This document shows, one piece after another, positions 7,731 to 16,849 of a stretch of 64,000 nt of DNA (its first letter is position 1; each line of letters starts with the position of its first letter). Both the position numbers and the translations under genes were made by a program. Location: positions 12,436 through 76,435 of the forward strand of contig DBRL01000013.1 in NCBI GenBank assembly GCA_002305925.1, in the 5' to 3' direction. The notes beneath the pieces are model-generated. The model saw only the letters and a list, made by a program, of their open reading frames with translations, ran no database searches and was not told where the DNA came from. The stretch comes from Candidatus Peregrinibacteria bacterium UBA1369. Its GTDB lineage: Bacteria > Patescibacteriota > Gracilibacteria > UBA1369.

Positions 7731-8684
7731 TTAAAGAGGCAAGGCGCCAAGCATTTCCATCGGGATCGGCTGTGCGTCGGCTGGAACCTCAACGGTAACC
7801 GGTTTATTGAAGTCGGCAGCGGTAGCCTCAACTGTCACCGTGCCACTTGGGGAATCGCCATCGGCAGTGGCCTTCAGGGTAAAGACACCCTTGACCTTGT
7901 TGAGAATTCCGGAATTCTGTCCGACATAAAAATCTCCGGAGAAATCAAACATTTCCATACCCGCCTTCATCTCGTCAATTTCAGCCTGGCTGACCGTCTC
8001 GCCCTGCAGTTCGGCGGCCTTGGCTACAAAAGTGGCAAAAGCATCCTTGTCAAGAACGGCGGTATAATGATGGCTGGGTTCACCACTGACATTCTCACTG
8101 CCCTTGTAAACCACATCCTTGAAGAATTTGGTTTGATCCAGAAGCTCTTTCATCTTCTTCTGATCTTCAGTCATATTTTCGGTATCGGAAGTCGGTACAG
8201 ATTTGGCCAGCTCCTCAAGAGCTTCCGGAGGAATCGGCATGGTCCACCATTTGCCAACCAGTTCAGCTTTGATTTCTTCGGGAATTGTGACTTCGCCCTT
8301 GCCTTCCAGAGACATCAGCGAGAGATAAATAGCCTCCTTATTCATGCGGAAAGCAGCCTCCAGATTGCCTCCATCAGCATCGGCCATCATGTCTCCCTTG
8401 ATCGACAGATTGAATTTGGGATCCATGGCATCCTTGGCTTCCATGGAGCCGCTGGCGGCCAGTTTGAAAGTAACTTTTTCAGGTTCCTCACCGGCGGGCC
8501 CCTTCAAATCACCCTGCAAATTGACGCTGTAAGAATTTGAAGACACTTCCATCAACTTGGTGAGACCTTTCTGCAGTACCACGCCTGGATCTTCGGTCGG
8601 AGCAGTCGCGGTCTGACAAGCCACCAGGCCCAGAGACATCGCAACCAGTCCCGTCGCAGCCAGGACTTTACTAAATTTATTCAT
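7731..8684 (-). CDS. Putative lipoprotein, 317 aa
   Basis: The N-terminus is a lipoprotein signal: short basic start, hydrophobic core and lipobox LVAC with acceptor Cys23. The mature part (about 290 residues) is acidic and beta-rich with no cysteines, and looks like the LppX/LolA-type fold seen in Gram-positive lipoproteins that measure or carry lipid. That comparison is by general appearance only. It is a single gene with its own promoter (8720-8748) and terminator (7679-7712). It should sit on the outer face of the cytoplasmic membrane. Function unknown. Confidence 0.8.
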   Translation of the reverse strand: MNKFSKVLAATGLVAMSLGLVACQTATAPTEDPGVVLQKGLTKLMEVSSNSYSVNLQGDLKGPAGEEPEKVTFKLAASGSMEAKDAMDPKFNLSIKGDMMADADGGNLEAAFRMNKEAIYLSLMSLEGKGEVTIPEEIKAELVGKWWTMPIPPEALEELAKSVPTSDTENMTEDQKKMKELLDQTKFFKDVVYKGSENVSGEPSHHYTAVLDKDAFATFVAKAAELQGETVSQAEIDEMKAGMEMFDFSGDFYVGQNSGILNKVKGVFTLKATADGDSPSGTVTVEATAADFNKPVTVEVPADAQPIPMEMLGALPL

Positions 8685-8719
8685 GAATTTTTGTTAAAAA
8701 AATACAAATTTGCCCTTGG

Positions 8720-8748
8720 ATACTACTCAAAAAATATCCTAGCGTCAA
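8720..8748 (-). promoter_or_regulatory. Promoter of the lipoprotein gene
   Basis: On the minus strand: TTGACG (8743-8748), 17 bp, TAGTAT (8720-8725). The start codon is at 8684, giving a leader of about 30 nt. Confidence 0.5.
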
Positions 8749-8824
8749 ACGGAGAAGTTGATTAAAATAACCTGGCAAAACTCCCTGCCCCGGCAGGCCA
8801 TCAAAGGCCCCATTTTATTACAGT

Positions 8825-10465
8825 ATGAATTTTAAAAAACGCCGCATCAGGCAACAATTAAAAAAATACCGGCAACAACAGTCGCCAGCCTTACCGGCGG
8901 AGTCTTCAGCCGTGCACAGCAACAAACGCAGCAACAATTCCAAAATCATCAATCTGACCACCGTCATCGCCGGAATCGCATTGATCGGCGGACTTTTCTG
9001 GATAACTGTCAGCATTATCAGTAGTCTGGATTTCGGATCATTGGTTTTTTCCTTTGGTAAAGAACTGAAAAAAGACGTCCATCAGCACAGCAATTTTCTG
9101 CTGGCCGGCGTGGGAGGAGCGGAACATGACGGTTCAAATCTGACCGACACTCTGATCCTGGCCAGCCTCGATCAAAAGACTAAAACAGTCAAAATGCTTT
9201 CCCTGCCGCGCGACCTCTATATCGACGACAAAATCACCGGTGGACAACGGATCAACAAAATTTACGACACCTATCTCAACAAATACAAAAACTCACCGGA
9301 GGCCATGCAACGACTGGGACAAACCATCACCGATTTAACGGGCATACCGGTCCATTATACCGTTAAAGTCAATTTCAACGGCTTCGTACGCATAGTAGAC
9401 GCTTTGGGGGGAGTTGATCTGACAGTGGAAAACGCCATCCACGACCCCTATTATCCTCGCGGAGAAACCATTTACTTTGAAACCTTCTCCCTGGCCGCCG
9501 GACCGCAGCACCTCGACGGTGAAACGGCACTGAAATTTGCCCGCAGCCGCAAAACAACCAGTGATTTCGACCGCGCCAAACGTCAGCAACAATTGCTCTC
9601 CGCCATCAAGGAAAAAGCCCTCAATCTCAACCTGCTCAGCGACCCCGGCAAAATCCAGGACCTCTATAATTCACTGGCCGACAGCATCGAAACCAATCTG
9701 TCGGTAGCTGAAATAATTCAACTGGCCAAAATAGCCCAGGAAATTAACCGCGAGAACATCGATTCACAAGTTTTGACCGATGATTTCACCAGTTGCGGCG
9801 GCCTGCTCTACACCCCGGTCCGCGAATACTTCGGTGGAGCGGCAGTACTACTGCCCGCCGGCGATGGATATGAGGAAACCAGACGTTTCAGCGACAATTA
9901 TTTCAACAAATCCTTTGATCGCAACATTCCCATCCAGGTGTTGAACGGCACCAAGGTCTCCGGATTGGCACTGCTTTACCTCAACCGGCTCAGCCGCGAC
10001 TGCCTCAACGTGGTCTTTTATGGAAATGCCAGCGACCGCGAGCTGCAAAACACCGTCATCCGCTACCTCCCCGGCGAAGACGCCGAGGAACAACGACAAA
10101 TGGACAATACTCTACAGATCGTCAAACAGCTGATCGACGCACCGGTGATCGACAGCATCCCGGAAGAATATCTGCAGGGCGAAAAACGCGCCGGCAGCAG
10201 AATCGTGATCGAACTGGGAGCGGACTGCAAACAGCTCACCAGCCCCGACCCTTTCAGCCAATTGCGCTACACCACGCCGGTTGCCCCATCTACCCCTGAA
10301 CCACAGGAAAGCGACTCCACCGCGACCACACCGGAAACCCCACTCAATTCCTCCCATAACCAGGAGACCAGCGTGGGCTCTACTGAGAATAGGCCAGAAC
10401 CCGACTCACTTACGCCCACCCCCAACTCCTCCTCGCCCATCTCCGACCCCGTCCCGCAACCCTAA
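8825..10465 (+). CDS. LytR-CpsA-Psr (LCP) family cell-wall ligase
   Basis: 546 residues: basic cytoplasmic N-terminus, one membrane helix (about 42-66), LCP domain (about 90-275) and LytR_C domain (about 365-455, starting IPIQVLNGTKVSG). The last about 90 residues are Pro/Ser/Thr-rich and disordered. LCP signatures: TDTLILASLD (Asp108 region), LSLPRDLYI with Arg129, and KFARSRKTTSDFDRAKRQ with the conserved Arg residues. LCP enzymes move undecaprenyl-linked glycopolymers onto peptidoglycan outside the membrane. It starts a wall gene run with the D,D-carboxypeptidase 9 bp downstream and mraY after that. A small GC hairpin (CCTGC/GCAGG, 8783-8797) lies in its leader. Confidence 0.9.
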   Translation: MNFKKRRIRQQLKKYRQQQSPALPAESSAVHSNKRSNNSKIINLTTVIAGIALIGGLFWITVSIISSLDFGSLVFSFGKELKKDVHQHSNFLLAGVGGAEHDGSNLTDTLILASLDQKTKTVKMLSLPRDLYIDDKITGGQRINKIYDTYLNKYKNSPEAMQRLGQTITDLTGIPVHYTVKVNFNGFVRIVDALGGVDLTVENAIHDPYYPRGETIYFETFSLAAGPQHLDGETALKFARSRKTTSDFDRAKRQQQLLSAIKEKALNLNLLSDPGKIQDLYNSLADSIETNLSVAEIIQLAKIAQEINRENIDSQVLTDDFTSCGGLLYTPVREYFGGAAVLLPAGDGYEETRRFSDNYFNKSFDRNIPIQVLNGTKVSGLALLYLNRLSRDCLNVVFYGNASDRELQNTVIRYLPGEDAEEQRQMDNTLQIVKQLIDAPVIDSIPEEYLQGEKRAGSRIVIELGADCKQLTSPDPFSQLRYTTPVAPSTPEPQESDSTATTPETPLNSSHNQETSVGSTENRPEPDSLTPTPNSSSPISDPVPQP

Positions 10466-10474
10466 AACCCCACC

Positions 10475-11341
10475 ATGCTGGCAACCCTTATCAGCCTTCT
10501 GGCTGTCAACAATTTGGCCACTCCGAATCCCGAGCTATCCCTCCCCCCTCTCTCTCCGCCAACCATTGCCGCCCATCCGGTTAAAACCGGCTTATCCCTG
10601 CAGCCGCAAATCGAGGCCAAGGCCGTGCTGAGCATCGATCTCGAAACCGGCGCAATTCTATACGGACAAAACCAGAACAGCCCCCTGCCCATGGCCAGCT
10701 TGACCAAATTAATGACTGTTCTGATCATACTGAAAGAAAACGGTCTCGATGAAACAGTCATCGTCGACAAAAGAGCCACCACTGTCGAACCATCCAAAAT
10801 GTATCTGCTGGCCAATGAAAAAATCAGCACCGGCGAATTGATCAAAGCAATTCTGATCAAATCGGCCAATGACGCTGCCCTCGCCCTGGCCTATCACAAC
10901 GCGGGCGAACTGGAAGGTTTTGTGGCCAAAATGAACTACGAAGCCACAGCAATGGGAATGACACAAACACATTTCCAAAATCCCACCGGTCTTGACGCCC
11001 CCGACCAATATTCCTCTCCGGAAGACCTGGCCCTGCTGGCCCGCACCGTCTACAAATACCCGATTGTCCGCCAAACCGCGCCGATGGCCGAAATAACCGT
11101 CAGCTCTACCGACCAGAAACAACAGCACAAACTGGAAAATACCAATGCCCTTCTGGACAGTTATCTAAAAGTTCTAGGGCTGAAAACAGGCACTACCGAC
11201 GATGCCGGGCAATGTCTGATCACCATTGTGGAATCTGCAGAGGGCCGACAAATCATGAACATCATGCTCAACAGTCCCGCCCGCTTCCAGGAAAGCAAAA
11301 TTCTCTCCCAATGGATTTTCAACAATTACAGCTGGATCTAA
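10475..11341 (+). CDS. dacA: D-alanyl-D-alanine carboxypeptidase (peptidase S11)
   Basis: 288 residues with all three penicillin-binding motifs: S75-x-x-K78 (ASLTK, nucleophile Ser75), S130-A-N132 and K237-T-G239. It trims the terminal D-Ala from peptidoglycan pentapeptides outside the membrane. The first about 14 residues are a short hydrophobic signal or anchor, followed by a Pro-rich linker to residue 45. The C-terminal beta-sandwich domain and amphipathic anchor of PBP5-type enzymes are absent, giving a minimal form. It lies 9 bp after the LCP gene and 12 bp before mraY. Confidence 0.92.
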   Translation: MLATLISLLAVNNLATPNPELSLPPLSPPTIAAHPVKTGLSLQPQIEAKAVLSIDLETGAILYGQNQNSPLPMASLTKLMTVLIILKENGLDETVIVDKRATTVEPSKMYLLANEKISTGELIKAILIKSANDAALALAYHNAGELEGFVAKMNYEATAMGMTQTHFQNPTGLDAPDQYSSPEDLALLARTVYKYPIVRQTAPMAEITVSSTDQKQQHKLENTNALLDSYLKVLGLKTGTTDDAGQCLITIVESAEGRQIMNIMLNSPARFQESKILSQWIFNNYSWI

Positions 11342-11353
11342 AAACTAAGCCCC

Positions 11354-12412
11354 ATGGAAACACCCATCGATTTCATACAACAAAACCTGCGCTATCTCAC
11401 ACTGATTTTTGGCTCCCTGGTTTTGGCATTCATTATTTCGCTGCTCCTGGCCCCACCTTTCATCCGCATCCTGCACAAATACAAAATCGGCAAACAGCTG
11501 CGCGACAAAGCCACCACCGGCGAAGAAGCTGTGATTTTCAAAGAGCTGCATGCCAAAAAACAGGGCACACCAACCATGGGAGGCATCATCATCTGGGGAA
11601 CGGTAATCATTGTTGTATTGCTTTCTTCTCTGTCCACCTGGCTCAACATCACCGATAATTCACTGTTTCAGCGCGAGGAAACCCTGCTACCGCTTTTCAC
11701 GTTGATCGCCACAGCCATCCTGGGGGCCATCGATGATTATATGAACCTGAAAGGGCACGGCAAAACAAAAGGCATCGATCTGAAACCCAAGTTTCTGCTA
11801 CTGACCATTTTTGCCCTCATTGGCGCCTGGTGGTTTTATACCCGCCTGGGTTACCAAAGCATTCATATACCCTTTATTGGGGACGCCCCTCTGGGTATCT
11901 GGTATATACCGCTCTTCACACTGGTAATCACCGCCACCGCCAACGCCGTCAATATCACCGACGGACTGGACGGACTGGCGGGAGGACTGCTGGCCATAGC
12001 CTTCCTTGCTTTCGCCGTTATTGCCTATTTCAAGGGACTGCTGGTTTTATCGGCCTTCTGTACGGTTATCGCCGGCGCCACCCTCGGTTTCCTCTGGTTC
12101 AACATCATGCCCGCCAAATTTTACATGGGCGACACCGGCGCAATTTCTCTCGGCGCCACCCTTGGCGTCATCGCCATGCTCACCGATTCAGCCCTCGTAC
12201 TGCCCGTCATCGGTCTGATTTTTGTAATTGAAACCCTTTCGGTAATCATCCAGATCAGTTCCAAAAAACTCTTTCAACGCAAAGTATTTCTGATCGCCCC
12301 GCTACATCACCATTTCGAAAAACTCGGCTGGGCCGAAGGCACCGTAGTCATGCGCTTTTGGATTCTAGGAGGATTTTTCTGTGTCCTCGGTCTGCTGCTC
12401 AGCACAGTCTGA
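11354..12412 (+). CDS. mraY: MraY, phospho-MurNAc-pentapeptide transferase
   Basis: 352 residues with about ten membrane helices. It moves phospho-MurNAc-pentapeptide from UDP to undecaprenyl phosphate, making lipid I. Signatures: GTPTMGG (about 73), AIDDYMNL (about 125), NAVNITDGLDGLAGG (about 196), and APLHHHFEKLGW (about 312) near the C-terminus. It is the third gene of the LCP-dacA-mraY run, and no mur ligases lie next to it in the window. Its last 48 bp overlap the convergent FecR-type gene. Confidence 0.95.
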   Translation: METPIDFIQQNLRYLTLIFGSLVLAFIISLLLAPPFIRILHKYKIGKQLRDKATTGEEAVIFKELHAKKQGTPTMGGIIIWGTVIIVVLLSSLSTWLNITDNSLFQREETLLPLFTLIATAILGAIDDYMNLKGHGKTKGIDLKPKFLLLTIFALIGAWWFYTRLGYQSIHIPFIGDAPLGIWYIPLFTLVITATANAVNITDGLDGLAGGLLAIAFLAFAVIAYFKGLLVLSAFCTVIAGATLGFLWFNIMPAKFYMGDTGAISLGATLGVIAMLTDSALVLPVIGLIFVIETLSVIIQISSKKLFQRKVFLIAPLHHHFEKLGWAEGTVVMRFWILGGFFCVLGLLLSTV

Positions 12413-14458
12413 AGCACAAACAGACAATTCCGAACTGGACTGCAGATCAACAATCACCGACTCACTCGGAATATCCTCGACAGTTTTGCTAACAGCCTGT
12501 TCCAAGGCAGACTGTTCCAGGCTGGCCAGGTATTCGGGATAGGTCAACAAAACCTGCTCCAACTCCGCCAAGTAATAAGATTTGTCGGGAGAATCGGGAA
12601 AAAACTCATGCACCGTGCTTTCCAGTCCCAACAAAGTCGATAGTGGGAAACCATTTTGACGATAAACACTTATTATTTCAACAAGTTTACCCAGACTGTC
12701 CTGTTTAACGGCCCCTACCAGACCGGTCAGCCGCTGATCATTTTTGGCCTGCAATTCCGACTCAATAGCGGTCAACAGTTTAAATTGTTTAATCTGCTCA
12801 TCCAAAAGGGCAAAAAGATGCGTTTCAATTTCGGAAACCTGCGCCGACTCAACTTCCTGAACCAGAGCATTCAAACCATTCAAATAAGTACGAAATACAG
12901 CCTCTGCGTCCTGCAGGTTGTTTTTTGCAATCAAACCCTGCATTTCCAGTAAACGATTTCGGGAACGATCAAGCAGATAGATAGCCCGCTCCGCCGCCGT
13001 GCCGGCGAAATAACCGGCCGCCTCCATCACCACCTGTTTGGCTGTATAAAGAGGATCATTTGGCAAAACCAGACTCAAGGCCTTTCTCTGCAAATCAACC
13101 TCCTCCCTCATCATCTGCAACAACGCATCAGTCTGTTCCACATCGATGGAACGCATAGTTTCACTGGCTGCCGCAATTTCCGCTATCGCCACCCTATATT
13201 GTATCAACAAAGGAGTGGCCTGACGCCGATAATCATTACCACGATCAGCTTTGACCAGATATTCCTGCGCCCTGATAAAGCCGAGATGAACATCCAAAAA
13301 TTTCTGTCTGGCCTTCTCAATCTCAGCATTGGCAAAAAGGGCCTTAGTCCCGTCGCGAAAATCGGCCAGCAATCCCAATGTTTGGCTGGAAGCCACCGAA
13401 TCGACAATAAACTGCTGATTTTCCGCTTTCAATGCAATCAGATGCTGCTGATCCAAAGCCTGGTTCGTCTCCACCCAGCTGGAATCCACCGGCCCAATTT
13501 TCTGCACGAGGATTTCAGAGCCAGCCCTGGCAAGCAAATCCGGATTATCACTCACCTCTGCCTGAAAACCGGCTACCACCGTTTGTGCAGCCGAAACCCT
13601 ACCGGCTTTTTTGCTCACCTCCACCATGTTATCAAAAACGGCCAATCTGGTGACGGCGTTGAGCGAGGATATCTCAAAGGCGGCACGAGAATTGACGTCG
13701 GCGCGCGCATTGTCGGTCTCGATTGAAAAAAGCGAATCCCCGCCAATCAAATTGTGAACGGAAGCCCAGACCTGTCCACTGATCAAAGTCAATTCAATCC
13801 TCGTATTGACAGCATTATCAGGATGCACATGCAAAGCTCCTATTTGCAGCGACGTATCGGCGCCCAACCTGGTAACACTGTCGTCAAGAAACCGAATCGC
13901 TACAAAACTGTTTTGACGGGTAACAATCAAATCCCCTTCCTGCAACGCAAAATGGGGATCGGCCGCCCAAACGCGACCGTTTCGGTTGATATAAACCTCT
14001 CCCTCAACTTTTTCCAGATAAGTCCACTTCGAGGCGCGCGTAAGACGCAATTCAAAAGGAGCCGCCACGAAAAAACCAAGCATAACCGAAAAAACCAGCA
14101 GCGAAGCAAGACTGCTGCGCCAATTGCGAAAAAGCCACAATGAAGAAAGCGAAGAAAGCCAATGCCGATGCATACCAGCAATCACTTCCTCCCAGATAAT
14201 TTTTTTCTGCCGCGCCGACAATTTCACCTGGCTGCCGACAGCGACAACCTCATGCTCCAACCGCTCCAAAACAGCGTCCGCAGCAGGATCAGCGGTGCCA
14301 ATCATTGCCAAAAGAGATTTTTTCATCTCCAGACGATCAGCTTCGTCCAGGCAGGATTCCCCGGAAACCCTGCCCAGCGCCGAAGCCAGTCTTTCCATTT
14401 CAGGACCTTCCAGATATTCGCCCGATTGTCGGTATATTTTCCACATATGACAATTCAC
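12365..14458 (-). CDS. FecR-domain membrane regulator, probable anti-sigma factor
   Basis: 697 residues: cytoplasmic N-terminal part (about 1-112), one membrane helix (about 115-133), a FecR domain (about 146-265, VEGEVYINRNGRVW, LQEGDLIVT, SGQVWASV), then about 400 residues of mostly helical sequence. FecR proteins often hold an ECF sigma factor at the membrane. The partner sigma gene lies 23 bp upstream on the same strand. The long outer helical region could be the sensor; this is inference. GTG 14458 gives the longest form; ATG 14446 is an equally good start. It overlaps mraY by 48 bp tail to tail. Confidence 0.75.
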   Translation of the reverse strand: MNCHMWKIYRQSGEYLEGPEMERLASALGRVSGESCLDEADRLEMKKSLLAMIGTADPAADAVLERLEHEVVAVGSQVKLSARQKKIIWEEVIAGMHRHWLSSLSSLWLFRNWRSSLASLLVFSVMLGFFVAAPFELRLTRASKWTYLEKVEGEVYINRNGRVWAADPHFALQEGDLIVTRQNSFVAIRFLDDSVTRLGADTSLQIGALHVHPDNAVNTRIELTLISGQVWASVHNLIGGDSLFSIETDNARADVNSRAAFEISSLNAVTRLAVFDNMVEVSKKAGRVSAAQTVVAGFQAEVSDNPDLLARAGSEILVQKIGPVDSSWVETNQALDQQHLIALKAENQQFIVDSVASSQTLGLLADFRDGTKALFANAEIEKARQKFLDVHLGFIRAQEYLVKADRGNDYRRQATPLLIQYRVAIAEIAAASETMRSIDVEQTDALLQMMREEVDLQRKALSLVLPNDPLYTAKQVVMEAAGYFAGTAAERAIYLLDRSRNRLLEMQGLIAKNNLQDAEAVFRTYLNGLNALVQEVESAQVSEIETHLFALLDEQIKQFKLLTAIESELQAKNDQRLTGLVGAVKQDSLGKLVEIISVYRQNGFPLSTLLGLESTVHEFFPDSPDKSYYLAELEQVLLTYPEYLASLEQSALEQAVSKTVEDIPSESVIVDLQSSSELSVCASDCAEQQTEDTEKSS

Positions 14459-14481
14459 ATAACGAAAAAAGCTGGCAACCG

Positions 14482-15072
14482 TTACTGATATTTAATACCC
14501 ATTTCCTCAAGTATCTTTTTCAGCTCGCGCAGCGCCCGAAATTTCAAGACCCGCAAAGTGCCTTCACTCCTGTTCAGCACGCGCGCCACCTCTTCATTGG
14601 AAAGTCCGTTGAGAAAACTCAGGGTCAGAACTTCGCGATAATTTTCCTTCAGCTGCCCCAGGGCCACTTTCAAACTGCGCCTGCTCAAACTGCGTTCGGC
14701 CAGCAAAACGGGACTGCTCTCCGAACGCTGATCTGGATGACGCTCATCAAGTTCCAAGTTTGGCTTCTGCACACGATAATGATCGACCAAAAGGTTATGT
14801 GCAACCCGAAACAACCAGGCAGCAAAGGAAGAATCGGCCTTGCGCTGATATTGGCGAATGTTTTCCCAAACGCGTAAAAAAACGTTTTCCGTCAGGTCAA
14901 AAGCCTCTTCCTGGGAAGTTTTGAAATAAAAATAGCGATAGACCTTTTCTACATAATGTTCGTAGAGAGCTGAAAAAGCCGACATTTCTCCGGCCTGCAC
15001 ACGCTCGACCAGCCTCTCAATGGTCTCTTTTTGTTGCTCCTGATTTACCGGCAGATCCCGTTTTTGTTGCAT
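14482..15072 (-). CDS. ECF-type RNA polymerase sigma factor
   Basis: 196 residues. Region 2 is at about 30-100 (FSALYEHYVEKVYRYFYF, TENVFLRVWENI) and binds the -10 element and core polymerase. Region 4 is at about 135-190 (REVLTLSFLNGLSNEEVA, then the helix-turn-helix RSEGTLRVLKFRALRELK). Regions 1 and 3 are missing, as in ECF sigma factors. It is followed at 23 bp by the FecR-type regulator and preceded by rsmH and the ftsL-like gene on the same strand. Target genes cannot be inferred. Confidence 0.9.
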   Translation of the reverse strand: MQQKRDLPVNQEQQKETIERLVERVQAGEMSAFSALYEHYVEKVYRYFYFKTSQEEAFDLTENVFLRVWENIRQYQRKADSSFAAWLFRVAHNLLVDHYRVQKPNLELDERHPDQRSESSPVLLAERSLSRRSLKVALGQLKENYREVLTLSFLNGLSNEEVARVLNRSEGTLRVLKFRALRELKKILEEMGIKYQ

Positions 15073-15156
15073 GCGAAAAAAACTTAGCGAGCATTAGCAT
15101 ACACCAGTACCCGCAAAGTTCCAATTGTCTCATTCCCAAAAACCGCCTCCAATCAA

Positions 15157-15558
15157 TCAATTGGCCTTGGCCAGCACTCCCTCGCCAAAGACATAGGTAA
15201 CCTCACCCGGCTTTCGCATATGGTCAAAAGATCCATTCTCCAACATATTATTCATAGCCTTCACCTTGGCCAACCCCAAAGTTTTTATATCACTCTGTTG
15301 TTGTAATTCCTGACGTGACAACTCCAGTCTTTTGAGCATATACCCCTTGGTGGCCACTTTGTTGAAACTCATCACATACAACCCCCCAAAAACCAGAATC
15401 AGCACGAACATTACGGCCATCAACATCGCCGGGGTAATCTGGAAACGCACTATTTCGGCAGTGACGGTCTTTGCCGCGGAAGCCGCCTGATTCTCCTGCA
15501 ATTTGGCCTGTCTCAAGGCACTGCGATAGGGACTGTATCCAATTAAACTCTGCTGCAT
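15157..15558 (-). CDS. ftsL: FtsL-like cell-division protein
   Basis: 133 residues: cytoplasmic part (about 1-43), one membrane helix (about 44-64), then a likely coiled coil (about 68-100). Position is the main evidence: it starts 15 bp after rsmH, the place of ftsL in the dcw cluster, and topology fits. FtsL forms a complex with FtsB and FtsQ and activates septal wall synthesis. Sequence conservation in this family is too low to prove identity. See also the similar protein at 23-361. Confidence 0.7.
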   Translation of the reverse strand: MQQSLIGYSPYRSALRQAKLQENQAASAAKTVTAEIVRFQITPAMLMAVMFVLILVFGGLYVMSFNKVATKGYMLKRLELSRQELQQQSDIKTLGLAKVKAMNNMLENGSFDHMRKPGEVTYVFGEGVLAKAN

Positions 15559-15573
15559 TTCTTTGTTTTGGGG

Positions 15574-16503
15574 TTATATTTTTTCGGCAACTCGCAATTT
15601 GGCGCTGCGTGCACGGGGATTGCCCGCGACCTCGGCAGCTGTGGGAACAATAGCTTTTTTGGTAATCATCTTCAGTTTCGGATCCAGATAGGTAGTGGTC
15701 AGACTGTCGGGTAAATTGACATATTGCCGGGAATGGCCACGAAAAAAATTCTTGACCAGACGGTCTTCGAGAGAATGATAGGAAACAACGGCAATCCGGC
15801 CACTGCTGTCCAGCATATCCAGCGAATCGACCAGTACCCTGGCCAGGGAATCCATTTCCCCATTCACCTCTATCCGTAAAGCCTGAAAAACCTTGGTTGC
15901 CGGATGGATACGCCCCTTTCTCCCACCCAGGACTTCAGCCACAAAATCGGCCAGCTCAACAGTCCGTTCGAAAGGCCGGGACCGACGGCGCTCTGCTATC
16001 GCCAGAGCGACCTTTCGTGCTTTTCTTTCCTCTCCAAATTCGCGAAAAATCTTGGTCAAATGATCAACGGTATAGCTGTTAACCACCTCCCTGGCCGTGA
16101 GCGGCTGACCATGATCAAAACGCATATCCAAGTCTCCATCGCGCTGAAAGGAAAAACCGCGGGAGGGATCATCCACCTGAGTGGAAGCCAGTCCCAAATC
16201 CAGCATTATTCCATCAACCGGTAAAAATCCATCTGCACCCAACAATTCCTTCATTTCAGCAAAATTAGCCTGATAATAGACCACCCTGTTAACAAACCCG
16301 GACAGTTTTTTTCTGGCGGCCAGCATATTTTCCCGATCAAGATCAAAAGCAGCCACACGCACCTGCTGATCGCTTTCCAGAATGGCACGAGTATATCCCC
16401 CCAGCCCCAAAGTACCGTCCACCACCATCTTCTTACCGGCCGGACCAATGGCTTCAATCACTTCGGCAAGCAAAACCGGATTGTGGGAATACTGGCTGGA
16501 CAT
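15574..16503 (-). CDS. rsmH: 16S rRNA (cytosine-N4)-methyltransferase RsmH
   Basis: 309 residues. It methylates N4 of C1402 in 16S rRNA at the P site. It begins SHNPVLLAEVIEA and has the SAM loop VDGTLGLGGYTRAIL (about residues 29-43), then DGIMLDLGLAS (about 97), DPSRGFSFQRDGDLDMR (about 112), ALRIEVNGE (about 208) and VVSYHSLEDRLVK (about 238), all family signatures. First gene of a likely operon rsmH-ftsL-sigma-fecR. No mraZ precedes it. A promoter is at 16579-16605. Confidence 0.96.
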   Translation of the reverse strand: MSSQYSHNPVLLAEVIEAIGPAGKKMVVDGTLGLGGYTRAILESDQQVRVAAFDLDRENMLAARKKLSGFVNRVVYYQANFAEMKELLGADGFLPVDGIMLDLGLASTQVDDPSRGFSFQRDGDLDMRFDHGQPLTAREVVNSYTVDHLTKIFREFGEERKARKVALAIAERRRSRPFERTVELADFVAEVLGGRKGRIHPATKVFQALRIEVNGEMDSLARVLVDSLDMLDSSGRIAVVSYHSLEDRLVKNFFRGHSRQYVNLPDSLTTTYLDPKLKMITKKAIVPTAAEVAGNPRARSAKLRVAEKI

Positions 16504-16578
16504 TCAATTTTTATTCTTTGTGTTCAAATCTTCTACTCAAGCACGCACAACTTTTTTATTCGCAGCGTACAATGTGAA

Positions 16579-16605
16579 TTTATAGCCACAAAAGGCTATT
16601 GTCAA
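16579..16605 (-). promoter_or_regulatory. Promoter of rsmH
   Basis: On the minus strand: TTGACA (16600-16605), then TATAAA (16579-16584) after 15 bp, or TAAATT after 17 bp. The rsmH ATG is at 16503, so the leader is about 70 nt. Confidence 0.55.
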
Positions 16606-16791
16606 AGAATTTACTCAAGCTAGTACAAAAATTTTATACCAAGGCGCTTTTCCAGACCAATTTAATGGCTTCTAAAAAAGAAAAACTCCCCACTAGAAAA
16701 CACCTTGTCCGCTCCCTTGCTTGTTGCATAGTTTTTTTATTCCAAAACGACCTAACCACAATCGAAAGGCCTGTTCACAAAGGAGACAGTC

Positions 16792-16820
16792 TTAAAAAAC
16801 GAGGCTATTCATGTTAAAAT
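16792..16820 (+). promoter_or_regulatory. Possible promoter of gap
   Basis: TTAAAA (16792-16797), 17 bp, TAAAAT (16815-16820). The -35 matches four of six consensus bases and the -10 five of six. gap starts at 16850. Confidence 0.4.
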
Positions 16821-16849
16821 AAAAATAACCACAAAATAATTACCAAAAT

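Larger units (their letters stand above)
16504..16849. other. Divergent intergenic region between rsmH and gap (346 bp)
   Basis: It holds the rsmH promoter on the minus strand and a likely gap promoter on the plus strand. A 72-codon open frame at 16599-16817 has unremarkable composition and no family features, so I do not call it. Nothing else was recognised; mraZ, often found here, is absent. Confidence 0.6.

Noticed and set aside
8067..8540. 157-codon frame antisense to the lipoprotein gene
   Set aside because: Shadow of the lipoprotein codons; the lipoprotein has a signal peptide, promoter and terminator.
16599..16817. 72-codon frame between rsmH and gap
   Set aside because: No recognisable domain or start context, and it overlaps the likely gap promoter.
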